From Cacajao melanocephalus (taxonomy: Eukaryota; Chordata; Mammalia; Primates; Pitheciidae), in the NCBI GenBank assembly GCA_963573385.1, contig CAUYLG010026798.1:168513-232512 (forward strand): a stretch of 64,000 nucleotides of DNA. The letters run 5' to 3'. The translations under genes were made by a program, and so were the position numbers. This document shows, piece by piece, positions 22,314 through 33,435 of this stretch (positions are counted from its first letter, which is position 1; each line of letters begins with the position of its first letter). The notes beneath the pieces are model-generated. The model was not told the origin of the DNA. It saw only the letters and a list, made by a program, of their open reading frames with translations, and searched no databases.

Positions 22314-23945
22314 TGCTGCGATCCCCCGAAGTCCATTTCAGACATGAGGGCTGCAAGGAGGCTGTTTGGAATGGCCCAGGAATCAGCGCTGGGAGATGAG
22401 CATGTTCCACAATGTGTGCGCCTTCTCCACTTCAGAAAAAGTTATTCTTTGAAAGATCCATTTTTTTAAAGCCCCCAAACCTCTTGTGAGAAAACTGGCA
22501 ACTGTGTAGGCCCCAGCCACCTCCAATTGACAAGTCCTAAGCGTATGACTTGAGAGTGCGTTTTATGCTGAATTTCAGTGACGGCTGCACGCGGCTGCCC
22601 AGGCTGTGCTTGCCCTCCTGGACGTCCTTGGTCAGCATTTTGGATGCTTTGGGTTTTTTTCAGATTTTCAATAGGAGCTATTTGTTATAACACAGGCTTG
22701 ACCAACACTGATCTGGCTTGTAGTAAAAAGTCAGAATAAAACGTTTATACAGCCTAGCATGAACTAGTCACAATCGTGATTTGATAAACCGTGCAAATAT
22801 CGTTGGCCAAAACCCTGAAGCTATTTGTGCCAAGCCCTTTGGCTCCGTTGCAGGCGGGAGGTCACAGGGTCCGTCCTGGTTTTGATTTCTCGCCTTTAGA
22901 CCACAGCATGATCCATCTCCTCTACTTGACCGGTCCCCAAGGTCACGTTCCACTCACTCATCAACTGCAAGTAAGTGAAAGAGGTGAAAACCATCATTGG
23001 GAAGTCCCAACTTAAATTACAAACACTGGGAAAGTTGACGTCCTTCAAGTTGGGAAACCCCCTGAACACCTTTTCTGCTGTCTTTCTGCCGACTTCAGAA
23101 GCAAAGAGCCTTGGTTCGGAAGTTTGGGTTCAGGAACGCACGGATGTTCTGGCTGAGAACCTGGAGGCCCAGGGGTAGCTGTGAAATAGCACCACTTTCA
23201 AAGGACTCTGTCCAGCACCAACAGCGCCACGCGTGACAGCATGTCATGAGATGCACTTAGTAGGGGCTGGTTAAATGGGAAAGTGACATGTCTGGCAGCA
23301 AGGAGGCCTTTGCAGGGAGTGAAGGGAAGCCGTGCCTCTGATCCCTGAGGGAGGGTGGAGGCTGGCCTCACCTCTGAGTGGCAGCTCAGAGGAAGGGGCC
23401 ACAGAGGTCCCAGTGGATCAGCGTTGAATCTGCTCAGACTCAAAGCCCAGTAGATGTGGAGTAAGGGCTGCACCCACCCACCCTTGACTTTGGTATGAGG
23501 CTGTGAGTCAGGGCGGGTTTCTAATTCTTGACCTGAGCCCTTGTGCACAAGTGCTTCTGGGTTTCAGGATCCGGCCCTGAAGGTTTGCACGCATGTTAGA
23601 ACAAAACTGCCATTTGGGGTTTTGGCAAAGGTGCGATATTGAATTAAGTCAGTTACTAGGTAGCTGGGGAATGATTAGAGAAGCTCGAAGTCCCAATTCT
23701 GCCACACAAGACAAGAAAAGTCCCTCTTTTCTCAGATGTGCCTGAAGCCTTCTGTGAGTGCAGCTCACAGACCCAAGGGTCGGTAGACGCCTCCACCCAG
23801 AACTGCTGAGTCCACGGTCAAGGCTTCCTTAGGTAGTTCTGGTTTGTGAGCCATTGACTTCTATAGACTTAGATGTTTATACACTTTTTAAAGTTCATGA
23901 ACATGTTCAGGCATGATGTTTGAAGCACATTTAGACATTCCTTTT
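22314..23945. other. Unique DNA, no gene recognised
   Basis: No recognised repeats or exons. An open minus-strand frame at 23198-23548 has no recognisable domain. Confidence 0.5.
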
Positions 23946-23962
23946 AAAGAAAAACAGTTTTT

Positions 23963-24295
<333 letters not shown>

Positions 24296-24365
24296 TTATT
24301 GATGCACCTGAATGACATAAGCATAACCCTATTGTCTGTTAAATGGCCTGGAATTTCCCCCTTCA

Positions 24366-24482
24366 TTTTTATTTTTGAGATGGGGTCTTGCCATCTTCTC
24401 TAGGCAGGGAACCCTGGGCCAAGCGACCTTCCCAACTCGGCCTCTGGAGTAGCTGAGACTACAGGCCGCACCGACCCTGGCT
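24366..24482 (-). mobile_element. Alu left-monomer/FLAM-like fragment (antisense)
   Basis: 'tttttgagatggggtcttgc', a shortened middle, then 'ccaagcgaccttcccaactc', 'ggcctctggagtagctgaga' and 'ctacaggccgcaccgaccct' reproduce one arm of an antisense Alu-type sequence. Only one arm is present and roughly 30 bp of the usual middle are missing. It lies about 70 bp after a full-length Alu of the opposite orientation. Confidence 0.65.
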
Positions 24483-26512
24483 TCCCCTGTCATTTTTATC
24501 TCAATGGCTTAGAAGTGTAATGGGAATGAAACAAGAGGGTCTTAGAAACATTCAGGTTTCCCAGACAACAGGAGCCTGGGGGGAGGGGCAGCAGGGGCTC
24601 CACTGAACCCAAATCTCCCGAGCCAAGGCCCTTTGCTTCTGAAATCACGCAGTAGGTCCAAAGTCCCTACTTCCATGGACACTCCTATTATTCATTTTAA
24701 TTTTTCTTTAAAGAGTGTTTCAAGGAAGTGAAGCGATGGTCACAGGGAGCCATGGAGAGGATGGAGAGAGGACAGGTGAGGTCCAGTCAGTGCTCAGCAG
24801 CTCAGGCCTCATGGGTTACTGTGGAGTAGAGCGCCCACATATTTCTTCAGCACCAATGCTGTTCTCAGGGAGCTCCTCTATCCAGGAAGGAGCCCCCCAC
24901 CTGCCTGTTCTGGGAAACAAGGACCCTTCACACTTGGCAGATAGCTGAAGCATCTCCTTCGCCCAGCGCTGAGGAGCAAGGCTCAGGGCCTGAGAACATT
25001 TCATCAACATGCTTATTTTTAACTTAAAGAATAAGATAATAAAAAGAGCAGGCTTGGAGTGGAAAACCTGCACACAAAGGTTCAGACCAAAATCACTGTT
25101 TCCTTCCAAAGGCTCAGTTTCTGCTTTTAGCTGTTTGGTGTCTTTGGAGGAGTTTGTCACTAGCATCCTTGAGTGGGAGTTGCCGACATGGACCAGTCTC
25201 TGCCTCAGCAGCAGGGCAGTCTCTTTCAGGCTTGCAAGACTGAAATAGGAACAAAGGTTCCTGTACAGGGAGCCTCCCCTAAATGACAGAACATGCTGGA
25301 ATCGGGTGCGGCTGGGCTGGTGCTGCCGGTGGGGAGTAGGTGAACATCTGCCCAGGGAGGGGTGTGCAGGGCTGCCAGCCACATTGAAGGGGGCCCCAGA
25401 TGACAGGAGCCCTGGGGAAGGGCCACAATGGGACCCTCTGGGAAGAAGGTGGGAGCATCCTAGCCAGGACCCGAAGCCGCATTCCTGCCAGGCCGAGCTC
25501 CTCCTGGCCTGCTGGTGGATCACAGATGTGAAGCTCGAGAAGGCAGTTGTTGACCTGCTGCTGGATTCACTTTTCACCTTTTAAAACCCCCCACTAAAGC
25601 TGTGTATTTGCATCACTCAGCTTCGGCTGTCACAGAGTAAAACAGCTGTGCCCACAGCTCCCGCACCTACCCCAGACACAGAACACACAGGCTGAACTTG
25701 GCCAGGCCTCAGCAGATCCAGGCTTGGTCCCCTCTTTTGCTGAGGGCCAGCCGGCAGGCCAAGCTTCCCTTGCTTTCCCTGGGAAGCCAGGCCAGATGCT
25801 CTTTTAGCATGTATGTTGTATTCAGTAAACAAGGCTATATGTCTTTTCACAGACAGCAGAGAACGAGCATATGGTTACAAGCATGCTTTTTCCTCCAATT
25901 CTTCCCTGTAAACTTGGAGTACGACATCCAGGAGATACCACGGGAACAAACTGGATAACTGGAACTACGCCACAGGCCCAGTGGTTTTAAAGGCCAATTC
26001 CTGTGGCTGCAAATTCCAAAGGAATGGGTTACTGCAGATGGCAGGGGTCTGGCTGAGGGGCCGAGGTCACTCAGCACATGCCCAGGGCCGTGCCACAGGA
26101 CCTCAGGGTGAGCGCCTGCACATCTTCCCTTCCAGCACCCGGGACAGTAACAAGCAAGGGTCACACTGAAGGTCACAGAGAGCCTCAGGGCGGGCAGAGG
26201 GGCAGCCTAGACATGCATCTCCCGCTCACCTGCTGGCTCTCTCCTTTTCAAGTCGCTTTTATCCTCTACAGTGTCTTGAAAGCTAAGAGCTTGAAAAGAC
26301 TTGAGGGTGCTCTACCCTCCCTGGAGTCCCTTTTATGGGCCTGGTATGGTCAGCAAGCGGCAGCCGGGGGCTGAGTTTCTTTTAGGAGGGCACCTTCGCT
26401 TGCAGGTAACTCTTCTGTGGAGTTTGCCTGACATGCGGCTGGGCAGTGAGCGTGGCCCCTTCCCTCCCACATCTCAGCTGTCCCAGCGCTGGGAAGCTGC
26501 TTTGTTCCTCCA
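24483..26512. other. Unique DNA with the longest non-repeat open frame, no gene supported
   Basis: A minus-strand frame of 253 codons (24816-25577) is the longest outside obvious repeats. Its translation is Ser/Leu/Pro-rich with no recognisable domain, signal peptide or family motif. It has only one short hydrophobic patch about two-thirds along. No polyadenylation or splice context supports it. I treat it as chance, but it is listed in the findings. Confidence 0.45.
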
Positions 26513-26590
26513 CCGAGCCCCGTCCCCACCGAGCCCCCTCCCCACTGAGCCCCGTCCCCACCGAGCCCCATCCCCACTGAGCCCCATCTG
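26513..26590. repeat. 16-bp GC-rich tandem array, five copies
   Basis: Units of the form 'ccgagccccgtcccca' start at 26513, 26529, 26545, 26561 and 26577, varying only at the second base and at the g/c/a before 'tcccca'. Confidence 0.95.
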
Positions 26591-26680
26591 CCGGCACCTG
26601 CTCCCCACTTTCCCATGACCACTTGCTAATGTCCTGTCTCGAATGCCCCCCCTGGACCCTGGTGCTGGGACTGTCTTACC

Positions 26681-26850
26681 CACTGGGTGCCCCAGCATGG
26701 AGGAAGAGAGAGCACAGGTGCCACTGGGTGTCCCAGAATGGAGGAGGTGAGAGCACAGGTGCCCACTGGGTGCCCTACCATGGAGGAAGAGAGAGCAGAG
26801 GTGCCCACTGGGCGTCCCAGCATGGAGGAGGCAAGAGCAGAGGTGCCACG
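26681..26850. repeat. 42-bp minisatellite, four copies
   Basis: Copies start with 'cactgggtg' or 'cactgggcg' at 26681, 26722, 26764 and 26806 and contain 'catggaggaagagagagc' and 'agaggtgcc'. The periods are 41, 42 and 42 bp. The 42-bp period keeps both strands open and yields 14-residue periodic translations, which are not evidence of a protein. Confidence 0.95.
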
Positions 26851-27890
26851 TGGCTGGAGCTGGGGCCGGTTCCCACATAGGCATTCAGGCCAGTGCCCAC
26901 TGGGCGTGGACGTGAGCGAGTGAGTCCTGTCCTTTTCCCATCAGCTTCCGTCAGTCACAATGTGGGGCAATTCTCACAATAAGCAGCCCAGGCCCCGGGC
27001 TCCATTTCCGGAGAGTCAGCTTTAAATACCAAATATGGGGCAGTTGCTGTTTCATCTTTCTGAAGATAACCCAGCCACGGAGAGAGAAAGGGCTTCGAGT
27101 ATCTATCCTCTCCTTCATCCTCGGGGGGTGACCACACATTCCAGTGGCCTGGGACCGTCCTGGCAACATTATTAATGGCTCCCTCTCTCACTTTTCAGAG
27201 TGCCCTGGTTTGGGTGATAAATTATGTGGGCACCCTATTTAAAGGAGATCTGTTCCCAGTGCCACAATAGCCAAGGAGTCTCTATTTCCCTCCCTGTATT
27301 GTATCAACAGACACATATCTTTCCAAGCAGAGCTAATTAGAATGTTACATAAATGGAATTAGTAATGAGAGATTCACCCTTGTGCTATTATTTTGGCTTG
27401 AAATCTGTCCTGGACCGAACAGCTGATTTCAGTCAAGGTGATCGGGTGCAACTCCTGGGCCCTTAAAATCTCATTTCGCGTGACCTGGTTAATTGAGGTG
27501 TTTTTATGTTAATGCCTCATCACAGCCTCGGTGGGCAGAGCTCCAGTCACAGGGTGAAGAGCACGTCCACCGGGAGCACTCCGGCTTCCAGAGCTTAGAG
27601 CTGCAGCCCGTTCCGACACACACAGCGTCTAAGCCACAGCTGTGCTCTGTTGCTTCATGAGGAGACATTGGAACCACCAGACCTCTCGGGCTCAATATGG
27701 AAACCGAGCATGGGGGACGCCTGCTGTCCAGACGGCCGGACAGGCCCATTTTTCCCCAGTCTGTGGGTTGTCACTCTTGACATCTGTTGACCTTTCTTTT
27801 GCACACTGCACCTTCTCCCACTTAGAAATGTTCAAAGGCAGGAATTCCCCTTCCACAGACTCCAGACAATAGCAGGCCCAGAGCAGCCTG
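26851..27890. other. Unique DNA, no gene recognised
   Basis: Repeat-free. Includes the AT-rich motif block at 27320-27520 listed separately. No exon supported. Confidence 0.5.
27320..27520. promoter_or_regulatory. Candidate conserved non-coding/enhancer-like block
   Basis: A repeat-free AT-rich stretch with 'gctaattag' (27332-27340), 'ggaattagtaatgag' (from 27355), 'ggttaattgag' (from 27487) and 'atgttaatgcctcat' near the end. Multiple TAAT-cored sites in 200 bp inside GC-richer flanks suggest a homeodomain-bound element. Motifs only; conservation is untested. Confidence 0.25.
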
Positions 27891-28092
27891 AGCCACTTAC
27901 AGGCCAGGCAGAGCCCCAGTGCCGGGGCCACCCACCTCACTCCAGAGGCCTTGCCAGCCCGTCTTCTCTATTCCCTACATATTGTCTCGTGAGCCACTTA
28001 CAGGCCAGGCAGAGCCCCAGTGCCGGGGCCACCTACCTCACTTCAGAGACCTCACCAGCCCGTCTGCTCCATTGCCTACATATTGTCTCTTG
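27891..28092. repeat. 101-bp tandem duplication
   Basis: Copy one starts 'agccacttacaggccaggca' at 27891 and copy two starts with the same bases at 27992. The first 42 bases are identical and the whole unit is about 92% identical (around eight substitutions). Both copies end 'cctacatattgtctc'. Confidence 0.95.
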
Positions 28093-28247
28093 TGCAATCT
28101 GTCATTCATACAAACTGCTTGGTGCTCTGGTTGCCTCCAGAGCATTCTTGCATTGTCCATACTCTGTTCCTGAACTTCTCCTTTTTCTCTCCTGCTTGGA
28201 ACAACCTTTGTCTCTTCCCTCATCTGCTTCCCCATCAACGCCCCTCC

Positions 28248-28251
28248 ACAT

Positions 28252-28290
<39 letters not shown>

Positions 28291-28292
28291 CG
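28248..28292. repeat. (CATA)n-(CA)n microsatellite
   Basis: A 'cataca' tract of about five tetranucleotides passes directly into about twelve CA dinucleotides and ends 'cgcgtg'. It is likely to be length-polymorphic. Confidence 0.95.
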
Positions 28293-29392
28293 CGTGCCAG
28301 TACAGCATCCTCCATAAAGACTCTGCTGATCGTCTTGGCCAGGCCTGGATCCCGCCACCTGCCAGGACTCCCAGGCCCCGCAGTTCCCACATGCTGCACT
28401 GTCTGTGTGTGTGCACTTTTGGAAGTGAAGACGGAGCCTATGGCATGTTCCCCACAGCGTTCTCCACCAGAGATTCCCAATAACAGGGCATCCACTGAGG
28501 GATTGAGGGAGTGAGTGAAGAGATTTACTGCTTTATTAGAGGAAGGCTCATCTGTCATTTATTACCTCCTCCCAAATCTTCAGGACAGTTTTTCTTTAAT
28601 AATTCACTGCAAATGTGCAGGAGGAGATGGCTGATGCTGGCTTCTGGCTAGAGGTAACTCAACATAACAAGCACGTGTGGGTCATGCCAGGCACTGGGTG
28701 AGTTTTCAGGACACACATACACACTTGAAAAATAAAATCTCTCCTTTTATAGTCTATGGAGCCTGCAACCGGGAATTGTATCCTCATCAGATCATATAAT
28801 AATCTTAACTGTTTTTGCCAGAAATTGGCAACTCTGTAGTAAAACACGGTATTCTCACTGCAATGGTGACAGCCGTGTATCTATAAACAAGGGGTTAGGG
28901 ACCGCTCTGGGGCCACGACGTAAATGGGCCTGAGGGAAGCAGAGACCATCAGGTCTGGAGGCAGCCTCTGGACAGGAATAATGGGGGGGTGCAGCAGCCC
29001 CATCTCAGGAATGAGGTGCTGTCTTCTCGTTATAGAAGCCGCCTCCACCTGCAGACACGTCTCTGACTTGTTTTCCGCTGATTTATTTTGCTCAGGGAGA
29101 AAAAGTTTACCTTGTAGTAGCAATGAAATAATTTTTATGTCCAAGCCATGCAGACCAGAATGCATTTCTCTCAAATTCATTTCCTCAAAGCAGTCTGTTC
29201 TAAACCAGAACACGTTACCAGGTATGCGGCTTAATGTCCTTTCCCTACAACTTGTGGAGGAAAATTCTCAAAGGAAATATTATGATGCCTGTTATGATTC
29301 CATTCCTTCCTGTTACATGAAAGTCCAGAACTTAAAGAGGCAAACTCACATAGCTTACAAAAACCCTCAACCAGGAATTAAGCCACACAGAT
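28293..29392. other. Unique DNA, no gene recognised
   Basis: No recognised transposon or exon. A plus-strand frame at 28924-29397 (157 codons) has no recognisable domain. Confidence 0.5.
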
Positions 29393-29500
29393 TCTAGTCC
29401 TGGCTCTGCAATGAATTATCCATGTGACTCTGGCACTGTTTGGCCTCAGGGTCATGGTTCTCCCACCTGTAAAATGAGGTGATCGCAGAGGATGGTCCTG
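29393..29500 (+). mobile_element. MIR SINE
   Basis: 'ttctagtcctggctctgcaa', 'attatccatgtgactctggc', 'actgtttggcctcagggtc' and 'cccacctgtaaaatgaggtg' match the sense order of the MIR core ('cctggctctgccacttac', 'tgtgaccttgggcaag', 'cctcagtttcctcatctgtaaaatgggg'). Confidence 0.8.
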
Positions 29501-29867
29501 TGCTTTTTAAGAGTGCCACTGCTCTGCAATCTTCCAGTGGGCAGAGTTCCCAGAGCCCCCGTGGCTGCACACACAGCTTTTGCTGTCCTCAAGCAGCGCA
29601 GCCCAAGGTCACAATGGTGCCTGATAACATGCATTTTACATGCAATCAAATACTGGGTCAACCGGCAAGGCCCAGGTGTTTGGTCTGGCTCCCCACGAGC
29701 CATCCTCCCAGCCACAGAGCTGCAGGTGAAAGAGCATCACACTCAGCAGAGGCTCACGGGTGCATCCATGCAGCGAGGGAGGGCACCCCAGGGTGGACAG
29801 GTGGGGAACAGCAGAGACGGCAGAATGAAATTCCCTGAGCTTCAGTGCTCTCAGCCAGAATGCAACA
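29501..29867. other. Unique DNA, no gene recognised
   Basis: Moderate-GC sequence between two ancient repeat fragments. Nothing recognised. Confidence 0.5.
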
Positions 29868-29945
29868 TTCTTTCCTCAACAGACACCTATTTATGTGCCA
29901 TGCATACCCTGGGTGCTGCCATACAGAGATATTTAAAATCGTTTT
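29868..29945 (-). mobile_element. L2 LINE 3'-end fragment (antisense)
   Basis: 'cctcaacagacacctattta', 'tgtgccatgcataccctggg' and 'tgctgccatacagagata' parallel the L2 3' end in reverse complement ('caacaaatatttattgagc', 'tgtgccaggcactgtgctgg', 'ggtgctggggatacagc'). Confidence 0.5.
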
Positions 29946-30050
29946 GAAATCTATTTTCTCAGAGAATCATTTAACCTGAATCACGAAGGGAGAGTTGCAG
30001 TCAGTCAGGTGCAAACACGTAGGGGAGAGCTCCATAAAGATGGAAGGACG

Positions 30051-30128
30051 CAGAGGAGTAAGAGGGCGCTGGGCGTCAAAGACCCGGACACAGAGGAGTA
30101 AGAGGGCCCTGGGCATCAAAGACCCGGC
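30051..30128. repeat. 40-bp tandem duplication
   Basis: 'cagaggagtaagagggcgct' at 30051 recurs as 'cagaggagtaagagggccct' at 30091, and both continue 'gggc' then 'tcaaagacccgg'. Only about two substitutions separate the copies. Confidence 0.92.
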
Positions 30129-31461
30129 CGGGGCCTCAGCACGAAGCCAGCTGTGCATCCACAGGGCAGAGACTCAGGTGCGAAGGAAGGACCAGTGTCC
30201 GTGCCCAGCCTGGGTTTCCTCCCGTGCTTCTGCAGAGCCACTGAGGGTCCTGCCTAGAGGAATGGCAAACAGATAATGCACCAAACGAATCCTGCCCAAT
30301 GAAGAAGGCAGCCTGGGAAGCCGTTCGCATTTTAAGGAAAACACTATCCCCTGAAAGTCAGTCTTAGAAACCAACCAAATGAACAAAAATGACCCAAACC
30401 AGACCCCCGAAAGGACATGGGCATTGGGTGGTCTCTTTGCTTTCTCCTTTAGGCTGGCCATTCTTTTCTGTGCAACCTGGGATTAAGCCAGCTTTAGGTG
30501 TGAATGCCAATGCCATTTCCAACTGCAGTTAACTCTACTCAACTGCTTCTCAGGGTTCAAACGCGTTCTGTCATTCACAGCCTCCATTAGCAAGACCAGA
30601 GGGCACAGGGGTCCCCCAACACCATTGCCAGGTGTGTCCCGGGAAGGGGTTGAGAACATTACGGTGACTGTAAGAAATTTAAATTGCACATATTTACAAA
30701 AACAGAAAAATACTCAAATCAGTAAGTAGTGAAGAGGGCCTAGAGGCAGATCGGTTCTCAGAACCATTGTGGCAAGGGCTGCAGATAGGAGAATGAGAGG
30801 CCACCATGCCCACAAGGCCAACAGCCGACACAGCTCTTTAAACACATGAAGGCCCAAGGTGAAGACACCACCACAGAGGTGGGTTAGAAAGCGCGTGGTT
30901 ATCAAACGTTGCCATTCATCACAGCTTCATTTGCGTGGACGCAGAGATGACTACGCTGTCACAGACAACATGGTGTGTATTTTCGATGCTTTTCTTACAG
31001 AATAGACATGATTCCTCACTCACAGAGGAGAACAGTGGGATATTTGTTTGAGTTTACACAGAGAGAAACAAATAGGGCTATCGTTCCCACTGAGGTGGGT
31101 CTCACCCCAGACGCCATTCACTTTTCTGAGGATTCAGGCTTTTCCTGGTTCTAAATTAAATCTTATTTCTGAGAATTTAAAATGGTGTTTCATAAGGAAT
31201 GAAACTGACCCCACTGAGCACACAGGAGGAACGTGACTCCAGGAGGATGAAGCGAGATATGAAAAGAAGGAAACCAAACAAACTCACATGAAAATGTCTA
31301 AATTTCTTCAAAAGGCAGGAGTGAGCCATTTACCTGGGTCCAGGGCTAGCCACGTCCCCCCGGTGAGTGGCTTGAGAGATTTTGCTGTGGTGAAAGGTTC
31401 AGAAGCTCCGGTTTCTGGGTGAACTCCTTGAAGGCTGTAATGTGCAGGGCTGAGGGTCGGA
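30129..31461. other. Unique DNA, no gene recognised
   Basis: No recognised transposon or exon. All frames are short and without domains. Confidence 0.5.
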
Positions 31462-31585
31462 GGCAGGGAGTGGGTGGGGGCTGCTCACCCTCAGATCCAC
31501 TTGGCAGGGAGTGGGTGGGGGCTGCTCACCCTCAGATCCACTCGGCAGGGATTGGGTGGGGGCTCCTCACCCTCAGATCCACTTG
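31462..31585. repeat. 41-bp minisatellite, three copies
   Basis: Units begin 'ggcagggagtgggtgggggc' at 31462 and 31503 and 'ggcagggattgggtgggggc' at 31544, each followed by 't(g/c)ctcaccctcagatccact'. Copies are over 90% identical. The G-runs give each unit quadruplex potential on the plus strand. Confidence 0.95.
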
Positions 31586-32425
31586 GGTCTTTGGACCCAG
31601 GACGGATGCTGGGGGAGAAACACTGGGTGTTTTTGTACAAGACTCACCAAGTCCCTGTTACTGAGTCAGGGTGGGTCACAGCAAATATTTACTGGGTTAG
31701 CCTTACACACAGATCTGATTCTGAGATACCAAGAAGGATAGAAAGGAGAGAGAAAAGGACATCATGACTGTTTTCGAAGAAATCATAGCTTGGATATGAT
31801 GGCTTGGTTTGCATGAGCAGAGAAACACAGGCAAGGAAAAGAGTCGCATGAGAAGGCGGTGGGGCTGTGTGCCAGGCCGGATGTAAGGGGCACACTCTGT
31901 AAGCGGAGCCTCCCTGACTCGGAGGAGGCTGCTCCCAAAAGGGCCCTCTCTAAAGGATTGTGCCAAGGGTGGCTCTGGTCAGCATGAAGGACCAGGGCCC
32001 AGGAGCCAGGATCCAGTGCTAGCATGGGTGCCTGTGTGCTGTGATCACACCCAGACAACAATAAGACGCTCTCAGGGAGTGAAGTGTGCTTTAAAATCAC
32101 ATCTTAAAAAATTTAAATAGGAGAAGCAAACTACAGAGTGATCTTCCAAAACACAGAAGAAAACTGCATCTATAGACTCCAAGATGTTAAGTGCAAAATA
32201 ACGTACCTCTGAAATCCGTGACAGAAAATGAGACTTCTTTCTTAGAGGAGTTTTCTGAGAAGATGATGGAAAAACTAAAGACATCTTTCTTAGCTACTAA
32301 ATGTTTTCTTAATGCATTCAAACTTCTCAGCCTGTACGAAAACCTAAAGACATTTTTTTTCAGAACTCAGAGAAGAAGTGTTTAAGATTCAAAGTAAAAC
32401 TTTGTGTTGAAAAATGCATTTCTGT
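31586..32425. other. Unique DNA, no gene recognised
   Basis: Nothing recognisable. Becomes AT-rich from about 32090. Confidence 0.5.
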
Positions 32426-32450
32426 ACACACACACACACACACACACACA
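32426..32450. repeat. (CA)n microsatellite
   Basis: About 12 uninterrupted CA dinucleotides. Confidence 0.95.
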
Positions 32451-32814
32451 TATTCTATATCTGGAATAACATAATAATAGTCCCTGGAACTTTTCAAACA
32501 GAAGGAATGAGTGCAGCACTTTTCTTAAGATATTTCTACCCAACTGGATTGTAGAAAGTTCTGGATTTCCCTTTTCTCTTGACCCTTAACTAAAGGTTTA
32601 TATGTCTCACCAAATGGAAAGGGTGTTTTAACCACTTTTTAGCCACTCTGTGCCATTCATTTTGATTATTTTAGAAACCCCAAACTGTTGTTTTATTTTT
32701 AATTATTAAATGGTGCTGAGACAGGTCAGATTCTGGCAAACAGGAAAAGATGATTTCACTGAAAGATTTTGCAGTTTGAGAAGTTACGATGGAAATGCTT
32801 CATAAATGGGCAGC
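32451..32814. other. AT-rich unique DNA, no gene recognised
   Basis: No recognised element. Includes 'tttaattattaaatgg' near 32698. Confidence 0.5.
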
Positions 32815-33205
32815 AGAGTGGACCCAGAAGCTCAGGGAATTGTGAGTTCTGAGTGTGGGTCCTTTTCCTCATCCCTGCTCACAGGTAGGTCAGAGAGGAC
32901 TTAGAAGTCAAGGGAAGTGTGAGTTCTGAGTGTGGGTCCCCGTCCATGCTCATGATTGGGTGGTCACAGTGGACCCAGAAGCCAAGGGAAGTGTGAGTTC
33001 TGAGTGTGGGTCTCCGTCCATGCTCATGGGCGGGTGGTCACAGTGGACCCAGAAGCCAAGGGAAGTTTGAGTTCTGAGTGTGGGTCCTTGTCCATGCTCA
33101 TGGGTGGGTGGTCACAGTGGACCCAGGGGTCAGGGCAGACCTAGAAGTCAAGGAAAATGTGAGTTCCCAGTGTGGGTCCTTGTCTATGCTCACAGGTGGA
33201 TGGGG
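32815..33205. repeat. 74-bp minisatellite, about five copies
   Basis: The anchor 'gtgagttctgagtgtgggtc' falls at 32842, 32919, 32993, 33067 and 33159 (spacings 77, 74, 74 and 92 bp). The other half of the unit reads 'gtggtcacagtggacccaga', 'agccaaggga'. The two central spacings are exactly 74 and those copies are nearly identical, while the outer copies carry indels, including about 18 extra bases before the last anchor. Confidence 0.95.
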
Positions 33206-33344
33206 GCTGTGGGATGAGGAGGAGGACAAGACAAGATCATGTCTAGCCTTGAGGGCCAGTGGTGACATCGTTTAGGGAATAAAGCCAGATTCTTTTTCTA
33301 TGAACAGGGCATGTCTGCCAGCCGGCAGCCCAGGGTGAGCCCGT

Positions 33345-33435
33345 GTAAGCATGTGTGTTGATGAGTGCCTGAGTGTGTGTGTTTGTGTGAACGTGTGCCT
33401 GTGAGGGAGACAGAGAGAAGGACAGAGACACAGCA
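33345..33435. repeat. TG-rich low-complexity stretch
   Basis: 'gtgtgtgttgatgagtgcct', then 'gagtgtgtgtgtttgtgtga' and a GA-rich tail. A degenerate TG simple repeat. Confidence 0.75.
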
